Below are positions 8,359 through 16,647 of a DNA stretch of 64,000 nt, piece by piece. Both the position numbers and the translations under genes were made by a program. The notes beneath the pieces were generated by a model. It did no database searches and had not been told where the DNA came from. It saw nothing but the letters and a program-made list of their open reading frames with translations. Positions within the stretch are counted from its first letter, which is position 1. Each line of letters starts with the position of its first letter. The DNA is taken from contig CAYTZS010000003.1 of assembly GCA_964442355.1 (NCBI GenBank), positions 1-64,000 of the forward strand. Direction: 5' to 3'. The stretch comes from UBA6168 sp964442355. GTDB lineage: Bacteria > Bacteroidota > Bacteroidia > Chitinophagales > Saprospiraceae.

Positions 8359-8485
8359 TTATAAAAGCGACAGCTTAGCCATGTATCGCAAAACCCCATT
8401 CGTCAATACCTGCACGAAATAGAGACCTGATGGCATGGGCGGCAAGGAATGCTGTGCCAGTTGTAGCCTTACTCCGTTTTGTATA
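8359..8485 (-). pseudogene. orphan T9SS sorting-tail remnant
   Basis: Behind the protease gene, in another frame that overlaps its last codons, the minus strand reads ...GVRLQLAQHSLPPMP then SGLYFVQVLTNGVLRYMAKL SLL and a TAA at 8359. This has the LP-x-GLYFV-x-V...G-x-x-x-x-x-K-L pattern of a type IX C-terminal sorting domain. It has no start and no cargo. It is probably the 3' end of a lost or recombined secreted-protein gene. Confidence 0.7.
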
Positions 8486-9758
8486 TTCGCTTACATGCAG
8501 TTTTCCCATCTATGGCAGCTTTAATAAAATAAGTGCCGTTTGGGAAGGAAGTTAAGTCAATGGTTGCAATTGAATGGAATGGTTCAATGGAGGCGGTTGT
8601 GATTTGCTGTCCAAGCACATCAAAAACTTGAAGCTTGATTTCGTTGTAAGGTAGTTCACCAAAGTCCAAATTGAAAATACCATTTGAAGGGTTTGGATAA
8701 ACCAAAATCTGCTTGGTGAGGTGCTCCGTTTCTATTTTGCTTACTGGAGAAATGATACTATTGAAATAATTTAACATACTTGAATCCATTCGGCAATGAC
8801 AAGTATAATACGGGGGAAACAAATTTCCACCACTTAACACCCCAAGTACTTGTCTATTATTGGATGTGTCTTGATGGAAAAGACCGCTTCCACTTTGTCC
8901 TGAGTATCCAATATTGTTGTGACATACCCTATTGGGGGACAGCCAAAAATCCATATAGCCATTCATGTAATACATTCGCTCCCCTTCTTCAAAAACAGGA
9001 TTACCCAAGGGGTCGTACCCTGGATAGCCAAAACTGTAAAAAGCATTGGAGGGTGAAGTATAGAAACTGGTATCGGAATTATATGCCAAGTCTATCCATC
9101 CTGTTGTGTTTCCGATTGGACTGGATAAACTCATTATGGCTATATCATAATCCAAATTTCCATTTTCAGTCCATTGTGTAAATGTATACCAATTAGTAGT
9201 TGTAGTGAAACCAAAAGGTTGACTGCCCAAGTTATAGGCAGGAACAACCGTGCACTCAACTACATAACTTGAGTCAAATTTACTCTTGACACAATGCCCC
9301 CCTGTAATAATAAATCCTGGGGCAACAACCACACCTGAGCAAGTTCCAAAGCTGTTTTGATTGTTTGTAGGATTGAAAAATGTCAAGAACAATTTTACAA
9401 TAGCTGACATCGGGTAATTTGGAAATTCTGCAAGCTGGTCAGCAGGTGCTAAATCTGTAAAACCATAATCTTGATTTTCCCCACTCTTGATAAATTCGTT
9501 GGGCTGTTCATTGCTTGAAGGCGAATAATTATTGTGTAGGTTGTTAGAATAATTTCCAATATGAACGGTTTCAAACCTTTTCTCAAGCATATTGAAAACT
9601 ACCAATTTATTCTCTTTATAGGCTGTATCCTTTGGTGGTGTAAATGGTTGCAATGGTATGGGCACGTACAAATCCGTATTAAAAGGCTGTTGTCCAAAGA
9701 CTACTATCTGGCTTATAACTGCTGCCATAAAAGCGCAAAGTGTAAATTTTTTCATCAT
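8469..9758 (-). CDS. T9SS-exported trypsin-like serine protease
   Basis: A 429-residue secreted S1-family (S1B/glutamyl-endopeptidase-like) protease. It has a signal peptide (residues 1-22, ending VVFGQ), a catalytic domain of about 100-330 with His155 (ITGGHC), Asp205 (DYDIAIM) and Ser289 (GQSGSG), and a C-terminal type IX sorting domain from about 355 (QILVYPNPSNGIFNLDFG ... FPNGTYFIKA). It would pass the inner membrane by Sec and the outer membrane by T9SS. The triad is complete, so it should be active. Cleavage specificity cannot be read from the sequence. It is monocistronic and more AT-rich than the core genes around it. The first of two Met codons is used. Confidence 0.9.
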   Translation of the reverse strand: MMKKFTLCAFMAAVISQIVVFGQQPFNTDLYVPIPLQPFTPPKDTAYKENKLVVFNMLEKRFETVHIGNYSNNLHNNYSPSSNEQPNEFIKSGENQDYGFTDLAPADQLAEFPNYPMSAIVKLFLTFFNPTNNQNSFGTCSGVVVAPGFIITGGHCVKSKFDSSYVVECTVVPAYNLGSQPFGFTTTTNWYTFTQWTENGNLDYDIAIMSLSSPIGNTTGWIDLAYNSDTSFYTSPSNAFYSFGYPGYDPLGNPVFEEGERMYYMNGYMDFWLSPNRVCHNNIGYSGQSGSGLFHQDTSNNRQVLGVLSGGNLFPPYYTCHCRMDSSMLNYFNSIISPVSKIETEHLTKQILVYPNPSNGIFNLDFGELPYNEIKLQVFDVLGQQITTASIEPFHSIATIDLTSFPNGTYFIKAAIDGKTACKRIYKTE

Positions 9759-9794
9759 TTTGAATATTAGTTTATTTGAAACTGCGCAGCTCTT

Positions 9795-9867
9795 TCAAGT
9801 CTAGCGAAGCGTGACTTGGAAGCATACAGCAGGCGGTCTGCGACCGCCAAGCCCAGCGGGCTACAAC
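9795..9867 (+). repeat. left inverted end of the RAYT element
   Basis: A 73-bp copy, complementary to 10499-10571 with a handful of substitutions. It contains an internal palindrome. Confidence 0.85.
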
Positions 9868-9869
9868 CA

Positions 9870-10451
9870 CTACTCGTTCCAACCCACACCGTGCACTTCC
9901 AAAGGTACTATTTCCAATTGATATTCCGCAGCCCTGCCCACATAGGCCGTTGCGCTGGAATATACATAGTCAGCGGCGTTGAACACGATTCTGGCCGCTA
10001 CCGGGTTAGCGTGGACATAGTCAATCTTTTGGCGGGTGAACTTCATGGTCACCAGTTCCACTGGCTGTCTGTCCTGTTGCCAGACCTGGTAATTGGTGTT
10101 GTTCGGATTGTGCTTGCCTGCATTGCCAAATGCACGGAGCAACCACTCACGACGGCTCTCAGGCAAAGCCTTTACCGCCTTCACAATCTCCTTTGAGGTG
10201 TGCTTCTTGAAGTCACGGATGATGCCAGGCAAGGGCTTGCCCCCTTCCTTTGTGGAAACAACGAGATGTACATGGCTTGGCATGATGACGAATGCATGCA
10301 CGACCAGCCCTTTATCGGCCTAACAATAGCGCAGCGATTCCAATAGGATGTTGCAGTATGTCGACCTTATGAACAGGTCTATCCGATGAATGATGGTGAA
10401 GGTCACGAGATAAACTCCTTCTGGGTTTCTGATTTTGTGCGCCCTGCTCAT
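9870..10451 (-). pseudogene. REP-associated tyrosine transposase (RAYT), in-frame TAG
   Basis: A Y1-transposase (IS200-like) family protein. From the ATG at 10451 the frame reads MSRAHKIRNPEGVYLVTFTI ... LLESLRYC, then TAG (10320-10322), then ADKGLVVHAFVIMPSHVHLV to a stop at 9870. The HUH motif (HVH) and the catalytic Tyr in KIDYVHANPV lie after the stop. Relatives have Gln or Glu at the stopped position, and CAG to TAG is one transition. An internal ATG at 10301 would give only a truncated 143-residue product lacking the first strand, so it is probably inactive unless the TAG is read through. The gene fills the space between the two 73-bp inverted ends. Confidence 0.85.
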
Positions 10452-10498
10452 GGTACGGTTTTGAGCAAAGCTACTTCATCCATTGCTCCTGCACAAGC

Positions 10499-10571
10499 GT
10501 TGTAGCCCGCTGGGCTTGGCGGTTGCAAACCGCCTGCCGTGTGCTTCCAAGTCACGCTTCGCTAGACTTGA
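10499..10571 (-). repeat. right inverted end of the RAYT element
   Basis: The partner of 9795-9867 in opposite orientation, 73 bp, starting 47 bases upstream of the transposase start codon. Confidence 0.85.
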
Positions 10572-10715
10572 ATGAGCCGCTGCTTTTTTTGCAGGATATC
10601 ATACTTAGACTAACGGGGTTTGTCAATGCTTTTTTGTAATATGCGTTTAAATCACTCTCGTTTAGCTGTTTTCATGCCCAAGCAGGTTTTGTATGTATCG
10701 CAGTTCAAGGCTTTT

Positions 10716-11465
10716 TCAAGTTTCTCCCAAAAACCCATACCGCACCCCAGAAAGGTACAGCCCCTGCGGGTGCGCCGCTTTTGATGCGGTAGGTGGTTGT
10801 CCTGTTTTCAGGCAGTTTTCAAACGCCTGCAAGGTCTGCCTGCCGTACCCGATTTCCAGTATTTGGGCCACCAGTATGCGCACCATGCCCCGTAAAAAGC
10901 GGTCGGCGGTGAATGTGAAGGTCAGCCGCTCCCCGTCGTTTTCTACCTCCAACCGTGCGGCTGTTAGTTCGCAGATGGTCGTTTTATACAGGTCGGGCTG
11001 TCGGCACATTGCTCGGAAATCCCGGTAGTGGTTCAGGGTCTCCACGGCTTTTTGCATCAAGCCCAAGTCCATGCTTGCTTTTGGGTAATAGGCGCTCAAC
11101 TCGCTCAGGAAGGCGTCTTTGGTGGTGTGGATGCGGTAGGTGTAGGTCCTAGAGATGGCGTCATTTTGGGCGTGGTCATGCCAGCCTACTTTGATGCAAT
11201 CGTGGATGGTGATGTCATCCGGCAGCATTTTGTTGAGACGGAAAACGGGGTCGTAGCCAAAGTCGTCCGCCACTTTGATATGGCAAAAATACTGGCTGGC
11301 ATGGACTCCCGCATCCGTCCGGCCACAGCCGATGCAGTTGACTTTGTAGCCGAGCATCTTTTCCAGCGCCCCTTCCAGTGTTTCCTGTATGCTGGGGTGC
11401 TTGGGCTGTCGCTGCCAACCGTGGTAGTGCGTGCCTTTGTAGGATAGGTGCAGGAAGAATTTCAT
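10716..11465 (-). CDS. truA: tRNA pseudouridine synthase A
   Basis: Converts uridines 38-40 of the tRNA anticodon arm to pseudouridine in the cytoplasm. The 249-residue protein has the usual TruA length and motifs: LSYKGTHYHGWQRQP at the N-terminus, the catalytic block CGRTDAGVHA with nucleophile Asp51, the mid-protein Arg-Thr-Tyr-Tyr-type segment (AISRTYTYRIH), and FLRGMVRILV near the C-terminus. It is monocistronic on the minus strand, with repeat-filled gaps on both sides. The start at 11465 gives the canonical MKFFLHLSYKG. Confidence 0.96.
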   Translation of the reverse strand: MKFFLHLSYKGTHYHGWQRQPKHPSIQETLEGALEKMLGYKVNCIGCGRTDAGVHASQYFCHIKVADDFGYDPVFRLNKMLPDDITIHDCIKVGWHDHAQNDAISRTYTYRIHTTKDAFLSELSAYYPKASMDLGLMQKAVETLNHYRDFRAMCRQPDLYKTTICELTAARLEVENDGERLTFTFTADRFLRGMVRILVAQILEIGYGRQTLQAFENCLKTGQPPTASKAAHPQGLYLSGVRYGFLGET

Positions 11466-12158
11466 GGGGGAAAGATAGGGGGTTTGGAGGTTTGGAGGTT
11501 TGGAGGTTTGGAGGCTTGGAGGGATGGAGGTTTGGAGGCTTGGAGGGATGGGCTGTCTACTTCACAGGTTAATAGATAGTCCGGGTATGGTTTTACAGTC
11601 ACAAAAGTAGTCCTGAAAAAACCTTACAGCCGAAAATTGAATCCTAAAATTCCATTACATCCAAAAAACAGTTTCGGCCCCCTTTTGGAGCCTTTGGCAT
11701 ACCGAGCCAGTTGACCGCTTAGACGATTTTTGGTTTTTGGTCGGCGGCGAAAAATTAAATTTCAACGCTAAGGTGCTAAGGCGCAAAGGACAAAACCATC
11801 CTTTGCGACCTTGCGTCTTAGCGTTTAATAATTTTGAAGCACCGTAGGCGAATCTGACTTTTGATACATCCCCGGGGGAGAGCGCTCTTGGGGCATTCCG
11901 CCCAAAACCCCTGTTTTCACGGTAAGACGACATGAGCCAAGTTTTTAATTGTTGATTGACGATTATCCCGCAAGGTGGGATAATCATCAATCGTCTATCA
12001 AATCAAGAAATCGAAGCCAACCCAACAACGCAGCCCATCCCCCCAAACCTCCAAACCTCCAAACCTTCTAACCCTCCCAAGACGGCCAACCACCAACCGT
12101 AAAAGTGCTGGTGTTGTGAGAAAATCGCCCTAACTTCGCCGCCCTTAAAACGCAGTAC
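11466..12158. other. 693-bp intergenic region full of short repeats and palindromes
   Basis: No credible gene. It holds (1) a plus-strand run of an 8-bp word, ggtttgga, with variants, at about 11480-11550, whose complement (cctccaaa repeated) reappears at about 12045-12075; (2) an inverted pair at about 11764-11826 built on the word gctaaggcgcaaagga; (3) a hairpin with 16-nt arms at 11954-11969 and 11977-11992. An open frame at 11655-11990 runs through these repeats and is not protein-like. Confidence 0.7.
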
Positions 12159-13313
12159 ATGCAGCGCCAAATCGTTAAAAACGCAGAATCATACGTCATT
12201 GACCTGCTCAAATCGGGCCTGAAACCCGACCACGGCTACCACGACCTTCAGCATACCCTCTCCGTGCGGGATGCCTCGCAGGAGCTGGGCAACCGCTATC
12301 GCCTCAGCGACGACGAGCTGGAACTGCTGGCATTGGCCGGTCTATTTCACGATACGGGTTTTACCAAAACCTATGTGGGCCACGAGGAGGCCAGCAAGGG
12401 GATTGCCACTGCTTTTTTACTGAAAGAACAATATGCGCAGGAGAAAATCGAGCAGGTGAACCGCTTGATTGAGGTGACGAAGGTGGGCGTGGAGCCGGAA
12501 CTTTTGCTCGAAAAAATCATCAAGGACGCTGATTTCAATACCAACGGCAGTACCTACGAGGAGAAGTCGGCGGCGCTGCGCAAAGAATGGGAGGTCTTCT
12601 GCAACCAGCAGATGACGGACAATGAGTGGACGGAAAATGGGTTGAATTTTTGGGAAAGCCACCGTTTTTACACTGGCGAGGCGCAGGCTTTGTACGGCGA
12701 TGCCAAACGCAAGACCTTGAAGACCTTGAAAAAGGCCGTGGAGAAGTTCAAGCCGAACATCGAGGACTTGGACTTTGCCATCAGCAAGAGCAAAAGCGCC
12801 CAAATGATGTTCAAGACGACGCTGCGCAACCAAATTGACCTCACCAACATCGCCGATAATAAGGCGAACATCATGCTTTCCATCAACTCGCTGCTCATTA
12901 CCATCGGCATACCCATGCTGGCCAGCAACCTGAAAGAGCACCCTAGCCTCGTCTATCCTGCTGCGGTGCTGCTGCTCACTTGTATCCTTTCCATCGTGTT
13001 TGCGACGCTGGCCACCCGCCCTGTGAAGATGCTTGGCCATACCGACTTGGATTCGATTGACCTGGGCAACTCGAACTTGTTCTTTTTTGGGAACTTCTTC
13101 AAAATGAACCGGGAGGACTATATGAAGGGCCTGATGCGGGTAATGCAAAACGAGGAAATCATCGACAAATCCATCGTCAATGACCTCTACTTCTTGGGCC
13201 GAGCTCTCGGCAATAAGTATTACCGACTGCGCATTACTTACCAAATATTTATGACTGGCATGGTGCTCACCGTGGTGACGTTTGGGATGCTGTACTTAAC
13301 AGGGATTTATTAG
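12159..13313 (+). CDS. HD phosphohydrolase fused to a PycTM (Pycsar effector-type) domain
   Basis: A 384-residue two-part membrane protein. Residues about 1-190 are an HD-family metal phosphohydrolase: His28/His32 (GYHDLQHT), His64-Asp65 (LFHDTGF), His75 and Asp123 (IIKDADF) give the expected metal-binding set. From about 210 comes the domain formerly called DUF5706, now PycTM, with its signature NQIDLTNIADNKANIMLSIN (224-243), two adjacent membrane segments (about 240-257 and 264-285) and a C-terminal one (about 360-381). PycTM proteins are the membrane-disrupting effectors of Pycsar defence, opened by cyclic CMP or UMP. The fusion suggests that a nucleotide is hydrolysed or sensed by the HD part. 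No cyclase gene is adjacent, so a defence role is inference. Confidence 0.85.
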   Translation: MQRQIVKNAESYVIDLLKSGLKPDHGYHDLQHTLSVRDASQELGNRYRLSDDELELLALAGLFHDTGFTKTYVGHEEASKGIATAFLLKEQYAQEKIEQVNRLIEVTKVGVEPELLLEKIIKDADFNTNGSTYEEKSAALRKEWEVFCNQQMTDNEWTENGLNFWESHRFYTGEAQALYGDAKRKTLKTLKKAVEKFKPNIEDLDFAISKSKSAQMMFKTTLRNQIDLTNIADNKANIMLSINSLLITIGIPMLASNLKEHPSLVYPAAVLLLTCILSIVFATLATRPVKMLGHTDLDSIDLGNSNLFFFGNFFKMNREDYMKGLMRVMQNEEIIDKSIVNDLYFLGRALGNKYYRLRITYQIFMTGMVLTVVTFGMLYLTGIY

Positions 13314-13442
13314 TAGTTATGAGTTATGAGTCATGAACTATGAACTATGAGAGATGAGTTTTGTACGTGACTGCACTATTCTTCACTCTACCTTTATGCT
13401 AAAAATTAAGCATAGAACTGTCTCCCACTCATCTCTCATCTC
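13314..13442. repeat. stuttering palindromic intergenic repeat
   Basis: Runs of atgagtt/atgaact-like words (13317-13359) followed by their complements (13427-13460, ctcatctctcat). The inner 13 bases (13347-13359, atgagagatgagt) pair perfectly with 13427-13439. It lies between two convergent genes and slightly overlaps the 3' end of the minus-strand one, so it may serve as a bidirectional terminator. Confidence 0.6.
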
Positions 13443-14393
13443 TCATAACTCATCCCTCATCCCCTCCTTCAGCACATCCCATACCCAGCATTGGAGGCGA
13501 GTATCTTCGCAAAATGCCATGCCAATACATTTCACGCAGTCGGCGGCTTCGAGGCGGCTGCCGGGTTTAAAGCCCTTGGATTTGCGGCGCTCCACCAAGT
13601 GATTGGGGGGCAGGTCCTCTACGCCAAGCAGGAAGACGGAAACCCAGAGGTTGCGCTGCAATGCCCGGTTCAATGTCCTGCGGCTGCTGCGGGTATCTCC
13701 CTGCTCCTTGAAGCGAAGGAAGGCTTTAGAGAAGTACCATTTTGCGGAAAAATCGTCAGGGTAGCTGCGAATGAGCTGGTTGGCTTCTGCGAGCCGATTG
13801 TCGCAAAGCAAGGCCGTGAGCAGGTATGGTCGTAGTTCGAGGTCGTCGGTGGGGTTCAGTTCCAAGATTTCTTGGAAATGGAGGGCAGCGGTTTCGTAGT
13901 AGCCGTTGCGGAAAAGCTTCTCGGATAGGCTCACCTTGGCTTTGAACCAAGTATGCGTCTCAACCTGTTTCCAGGGTTTTTTCCTAAAATCCTCCATCAA
14001 ATCGGCCATCATTTCTGGGCCAAGCAGCTTGTTGGTAGCCTCCATGCTGCGCTGGTACCACATCATGGAAGCTTCGGCAGAGTCGGCGAGCCCGGCCAGC
14101 TCCATGCAAGCCTCTGGGCACTGTGGGTCAAGCTCAAGGGCCGTGCGCAGGTGCTCACGGGCCACTTCTGGCGTGGGCGACTTGCGGGCCTCCAATACGT
14201 GCTCACGGGCCAGCAACTGTGGCATGAGATTCGGGTCTAGCTCCTTGAGGGCATCAAAGTGCTGAAAACTGGTTTCGTCCTTGAAAAACCGGAAAATATG
14301 GTGGATGGAACCACATTCCATTTGCAGGTGAAAAAGCAGGTGCCTGAATTGTTCCAAACTACGCCGTGTTTCGGCAGAGGGTGCGACTTGCAT
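13443..14393 (-). CDS. ST7-like TPR protein
   Basis: A 316-residue soluble protein of TPR-like helical repeats: ARKSPTPEVAREHLRTALELDPQ (around 70-92), TAALHFQEILELNPTDDLELR (around 168-188), and DTRSSRRTLNRALQRN in the C-terminal third. The arrangement, in which a LELNPTDDLELRPYLLTALL motif is followed by a final helical pair and a PPNHL-type segment, resembles ST7-type TPR proteins seen in bacteria and eukaryotes. The assignment is from memory and the function is unknown. It has no signal peptide. It is convergent with the HD-PycTM gene and not evidently linked to it. Confidence 0.6.
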   Translation of the reverse strand: MQVAPSAETRRSLEQFRHLLFHLQMECGSIHHIFRFFKDETSFQHFDALKELDPNLMPQLLAREHVLEARKSPTPEVAREHLRTALELDPQCPEACMELAGLADSAEASMMWYQRSMEATNKLLGPEMMADLMEDFRKKPWKQVETHTWFKAKVSLSEKLFRNGYYETAALHFQEILELNPTDDLELRPYLLTALLCDNRLAEANQLIRSYPDDFSAKWYFSKAFLRFKEQGDTRSSRRTLNRALQRNLWVSVFLLGVEDLPPNHLVERRKSKGFKPGSRLEAADCVKCIGMAFCEDTRLQCWVWDVLKEGMRDEL

Positions 14394-14616
14394 GTGGGTA
14401 TCAGTGTGTTTTTACAACTGGGTGGATGTCCTTCAAACTTTCTGTCTTACCTAGACACATGCATATTTGATGCCAAACATTAAATTTATCGTAATTTGTA
14501 AAAACAGTGGTAGTCAAAAATTTAACCCAGCCTCATCCATTCAAGTCGCTCAATTTGAGCTTAGTCTTGTGTTAAAAATAAGCTGTGTGGTTATACGCTG
14601 CAAAATGGGGGTTTTA

Positions 14617-14653
14617 GGGGGTGTAAAATCGCCTGCGGCGATTTTACACCCCC
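14617..14653. repeat. perfect 17-bp hairpin
   Basis: Arms at 14617-14633 and 14637-14653 (gggggtgtaaaatcgcc and its complement) with a 3-base loop. It sits directly before a second perfect hairpin. Confidence 0.9.
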
Positions 14654-14656
14654 TGA

Positions 14657-14701
14657 ATTACTCCCGGCTGCGGCGGCAGAGCCGCCGCAGCCGGGAGTAA
14701 T
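14657..14701. repeat. perfect 21-bp GC-rich hairpin
   Basis: Arms at 14657-14677 and 14681-14701 pair without mismatch around the loop aga. With its neighbour it forms a tandem cruciform-prone structure with no T-tract, 66 bp from the 3' end of the serine-hydrolase gene. The rest of the 14394-14766 gap shows no gene. Confidence 0.9.
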
Positions 14702-14766
14702 GGATTTTTGGGTGCGTGCCGCCCCCAAGCCCCCTGTGCGCTAAATATGTGCACAAACCACTCCGC

Positions 14767-16314
14767 CTACCTCACCCACCCTTCCAGCAAAATCGAGCCT
14801 TCGCCAAATCGGTTGCTTTCTTCGTGCTTGAGGAGAAGGTGGTCACCCAAAAACTTGCAGGTAAACGTCTCGGAATGGGGGCTTTCGATGTACCGTAACT
14901 TGAATTGCAAGGTTTGCGAGTCTAGCCAGGCGTAGCTGCCTGAAACTTTGGATGGAGGCAGCCCTTTAAAATAGCCTTTAATCGCTTTTGACAGATAAGG
15001 GCCCAGTTTTTCGGTCGTGCCTTCCTGCCATTGGTCGTAGCCGAAAAGAAGCGGATATTCCGCATTATCGGTCGAAAGCAGCATCTTGCAAGTGTTCCCT
15101 TCCAGCTGAAACGACACGTTTTTAAAGTATTGGTTTCCCTCAAAAGTGAAGGTCTTGCCAGTCCAGTTGGTCACCAGTTGCGAAGTAGCAGGGCCACGCA
15201 AGACAGGCAAGCTCAAGGCCGTGAGCTTCTTTTTCAAATTGCGGACAGCATCGCCCTCTGGCAGCGGCTTTTCGTGGAAACCTGGCAGCAGGTGTTTCCA
15301 AACCAAGTCGAGTTCCCCCTGCATGTCGGCTGTTTCGGAAGTGATGGCAATGACGGCGTCCTGCTCTGGCAGCACGAGCATGTACTGCCCGTAAGCACCA
15401 TCGCCCCGATAGCTGTTGTGGCGGCTGCGCCACATTTGGTAGCAATAGCCCTGCGCCCAGTCGGTCTTGTCACGGTCAGCCTGTGGCATATCCGGCGATT
15501 GCAGAATCTTCAGGGTGGTGGCCTCCTCGACCCATGCTTCGGGCAGCACTTGGCGGCCGTTCCACTTGCCTTTTTGCAAAAAAAGTTGGGCGAACTTGGC
15601 CATGTCCTCTGTTTTGAGGCGAAGGCCCCAGCCCCCCACGTTGTAGCCCATCAGGTCTTTTTCCCAGTCGGCACCCACGATGCCCAGTGGCTCGAACAGC
15701 CTCGGTTGCAGGTATTCCACCAGCGATTGTCCGGTCACTTTTTGCACAATGGCACCTGCCATGTAGGTGCCGAGGGAGTTGTAGAGAAACTTGGTGCCCG
15801 GCTTGTCAATGATGGGCGTTTTCAAGAACCCTGCAATCCAGTTGCTGTCAGTGACGGCGAGTGAAAAGCTGGGGTCGGGGTCTTGCCCAACCGTCATGGA
15901 CAGCAGGTCACGGATGTTGAGCGCTGCTAAATTTGGGCTTACTTCCTTCGGCAAATGCTCCGGAAAAAAGGAGACAACTTTATCGGTGAGTGCGATTTTG
16001 CCCTCATTTACGGCGAACCCGACCGCTGTGGCGGTGAAGCTCTTGCTGCACGAGTACAGCGTATGCCGCAGGTCGGGGCGATAGGGCGCCCACCAAGCCT
16101 CGGCCACTACCTTGCCGTGCCGCACCATCATGAAGCTGTGAAACTCATGCTTGCTGTTGCTGATGGCGTTGAGGAAACTGTAAATGGACTCGCTACTGAC
16201 GCCCTCGACTTCGGGGGTACTGCGGGGCAGCATGGCCGCAGGCTGAGCGAAAGATTGCAGCGCTAGAATCAGCAACAACAACGTGGCGGCAAGAAATGGT
16301 TTGGTACTTTTCAT
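14767..16314 (-). CDS. class C beta-lactamase-like serine hydrolase
   Basis: A 515-residue exported serine hydrolase of the beta-lactamase/esterase EstB group. It has a signal peptide (1-23, ending QSFAQ), the nucleophile motif Ser88-Cys-Ser-Lys91 (SxxK), the second motif Tyr178-Asn-Ser180 (YxN/S type), and a third-motif region DGAYGQYMLVLPEQDAVIAI (HxG/KTG-like). The last 130 residues (from about 385) form an extra beta-rich domain seen in many environmental homologues. Despite the fold, most such proteins are peptidases or esterases, not antibiotic-resistance enzymes. The frame is open to an ATG at 16380, but the ATG at 16314 gives a proper signal peptide. Confidence 0.85.
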   Translation of the reverse strand: MKSTKPFLAATLLLLILALQSFAQPAAMLPRSTPEVEGVSSESIYSFLNAISNSKHEFHSFMMVRHGKVVAEAWWAPYRPDLRHTLYSCSKSFTATAVGFAVNEGKIALTDKVVSFFPEHLPKEVSPNLAALNIRDLLSMTVGQDPDPSFSLAVTDSNWIAGFLKTPIIDKPGTKFLYNSLGTYMAGAIVQKVTGQSLVEYLQPRLFEPLGIVGADWEKDLMGYNVGGWGLRLKTEDMAKFAQLFLQKGKWNGRQVLPEAWVEEATTLKILQSPDMPQADRDKTDWAQGYCYQMWRSRHNSYRGDGAYGQYMLVLPEQDAVIAITSETADMQGELDLVWKHLLPGFHEKPLPEGDAVRNLKKKLTALSLPVLRGPATSQLVTNWTGKTFTFEGNQYFKNVSFQLEGNTCKMLLSTDNAEYPLLFGYDQWQEGTTEKLGPYLSKAIKGYFKGLPPSKVSGSYAWLDSQTLQFKLRYIESPHSETFTCKFLGDHLLLKHEESNRFGEGSILLEGWVR

Positions 16315-16495
16315 CGCATTGATTTTTTTTATCGAAAGGGCTAAAGGTAAGCTGTCGGCTCTAATTTGTATGTAGCTCACACCGCCAAGTTTTGGGCATG
16401 GAGTCTGGGACGGCTCTACCGTCGTGCGCTAAATAGGAATAACTCAATTTGTGGTGCTCGCTCTTTTGGGGTCGAAAGTGAAAAACAATATTTCT

Positions 16496-16647
16496 CGTCC
16501 CAGCGGGACGACATCTTTGTAGGAATCGTTCAAGCCCCAATGCTAACCGTTCCATCGGAACGGTATCTACTTGGTTTAGATACCGTTCCGATGGAACGGA
16601 AAGGCTAGGATAATTAAGGTTCTACAAAGATGCCGTTCCTACGGAAC
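16496..16647. repeat. nested REP-like palindromic cluster
   Basis: A symmetric arrangement: small hairpin cgtccc-agc-gggacg (16496-16510), the tag acatctttgtagg (16511-16523), a perfect 23-bp hairpin (arms 16547-16569 and 16577-16599), the complementary tag ctacaaagatg (16622-16632), and another small hairpin gttcc-tac-ggaac (16635-16647). It fills the gap between divergent genes. The remaining 16648-16941 contains no recognisable gene. Confidence 0.8.

Larger units (their letters stand above)
9785..10582. mobile_element. RAYT/REP-type element with long inverted ends
   Basis: The sequence at 9795-9867 recurs inverted at 10499-10571. The 73-bp copies differ at only a few positions and similarity extends several bases outward on both sides. 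Both contain agcccagcgggcta with a nearby short palindrome (aggcggt-ctgcg-accgcc), as in REP units. Between them lies a REP-associated tyrosine transposase gene with a nonsense codon. Confidence 0.8.

Noticed and set aside
11655..11990. 111-codon frame on the minus strand
   Set aside because: It runs through inverted repeats, and the translation looks like translated repeats, not a protein.
13317..13460. CRISPR array
   Set aside because: The words repeat without spacers of constant length, and no cas gene is present.
14767..16314. Antibiotic-resistance beta-lactamase
   Set aside because: The SxxK and YxN-type motifs fit the wider serine-hydrolase family; the extra C-terminal domain and signal context point to a peptidase or esterase, with nothing indicating antibiotic hydrolysis.
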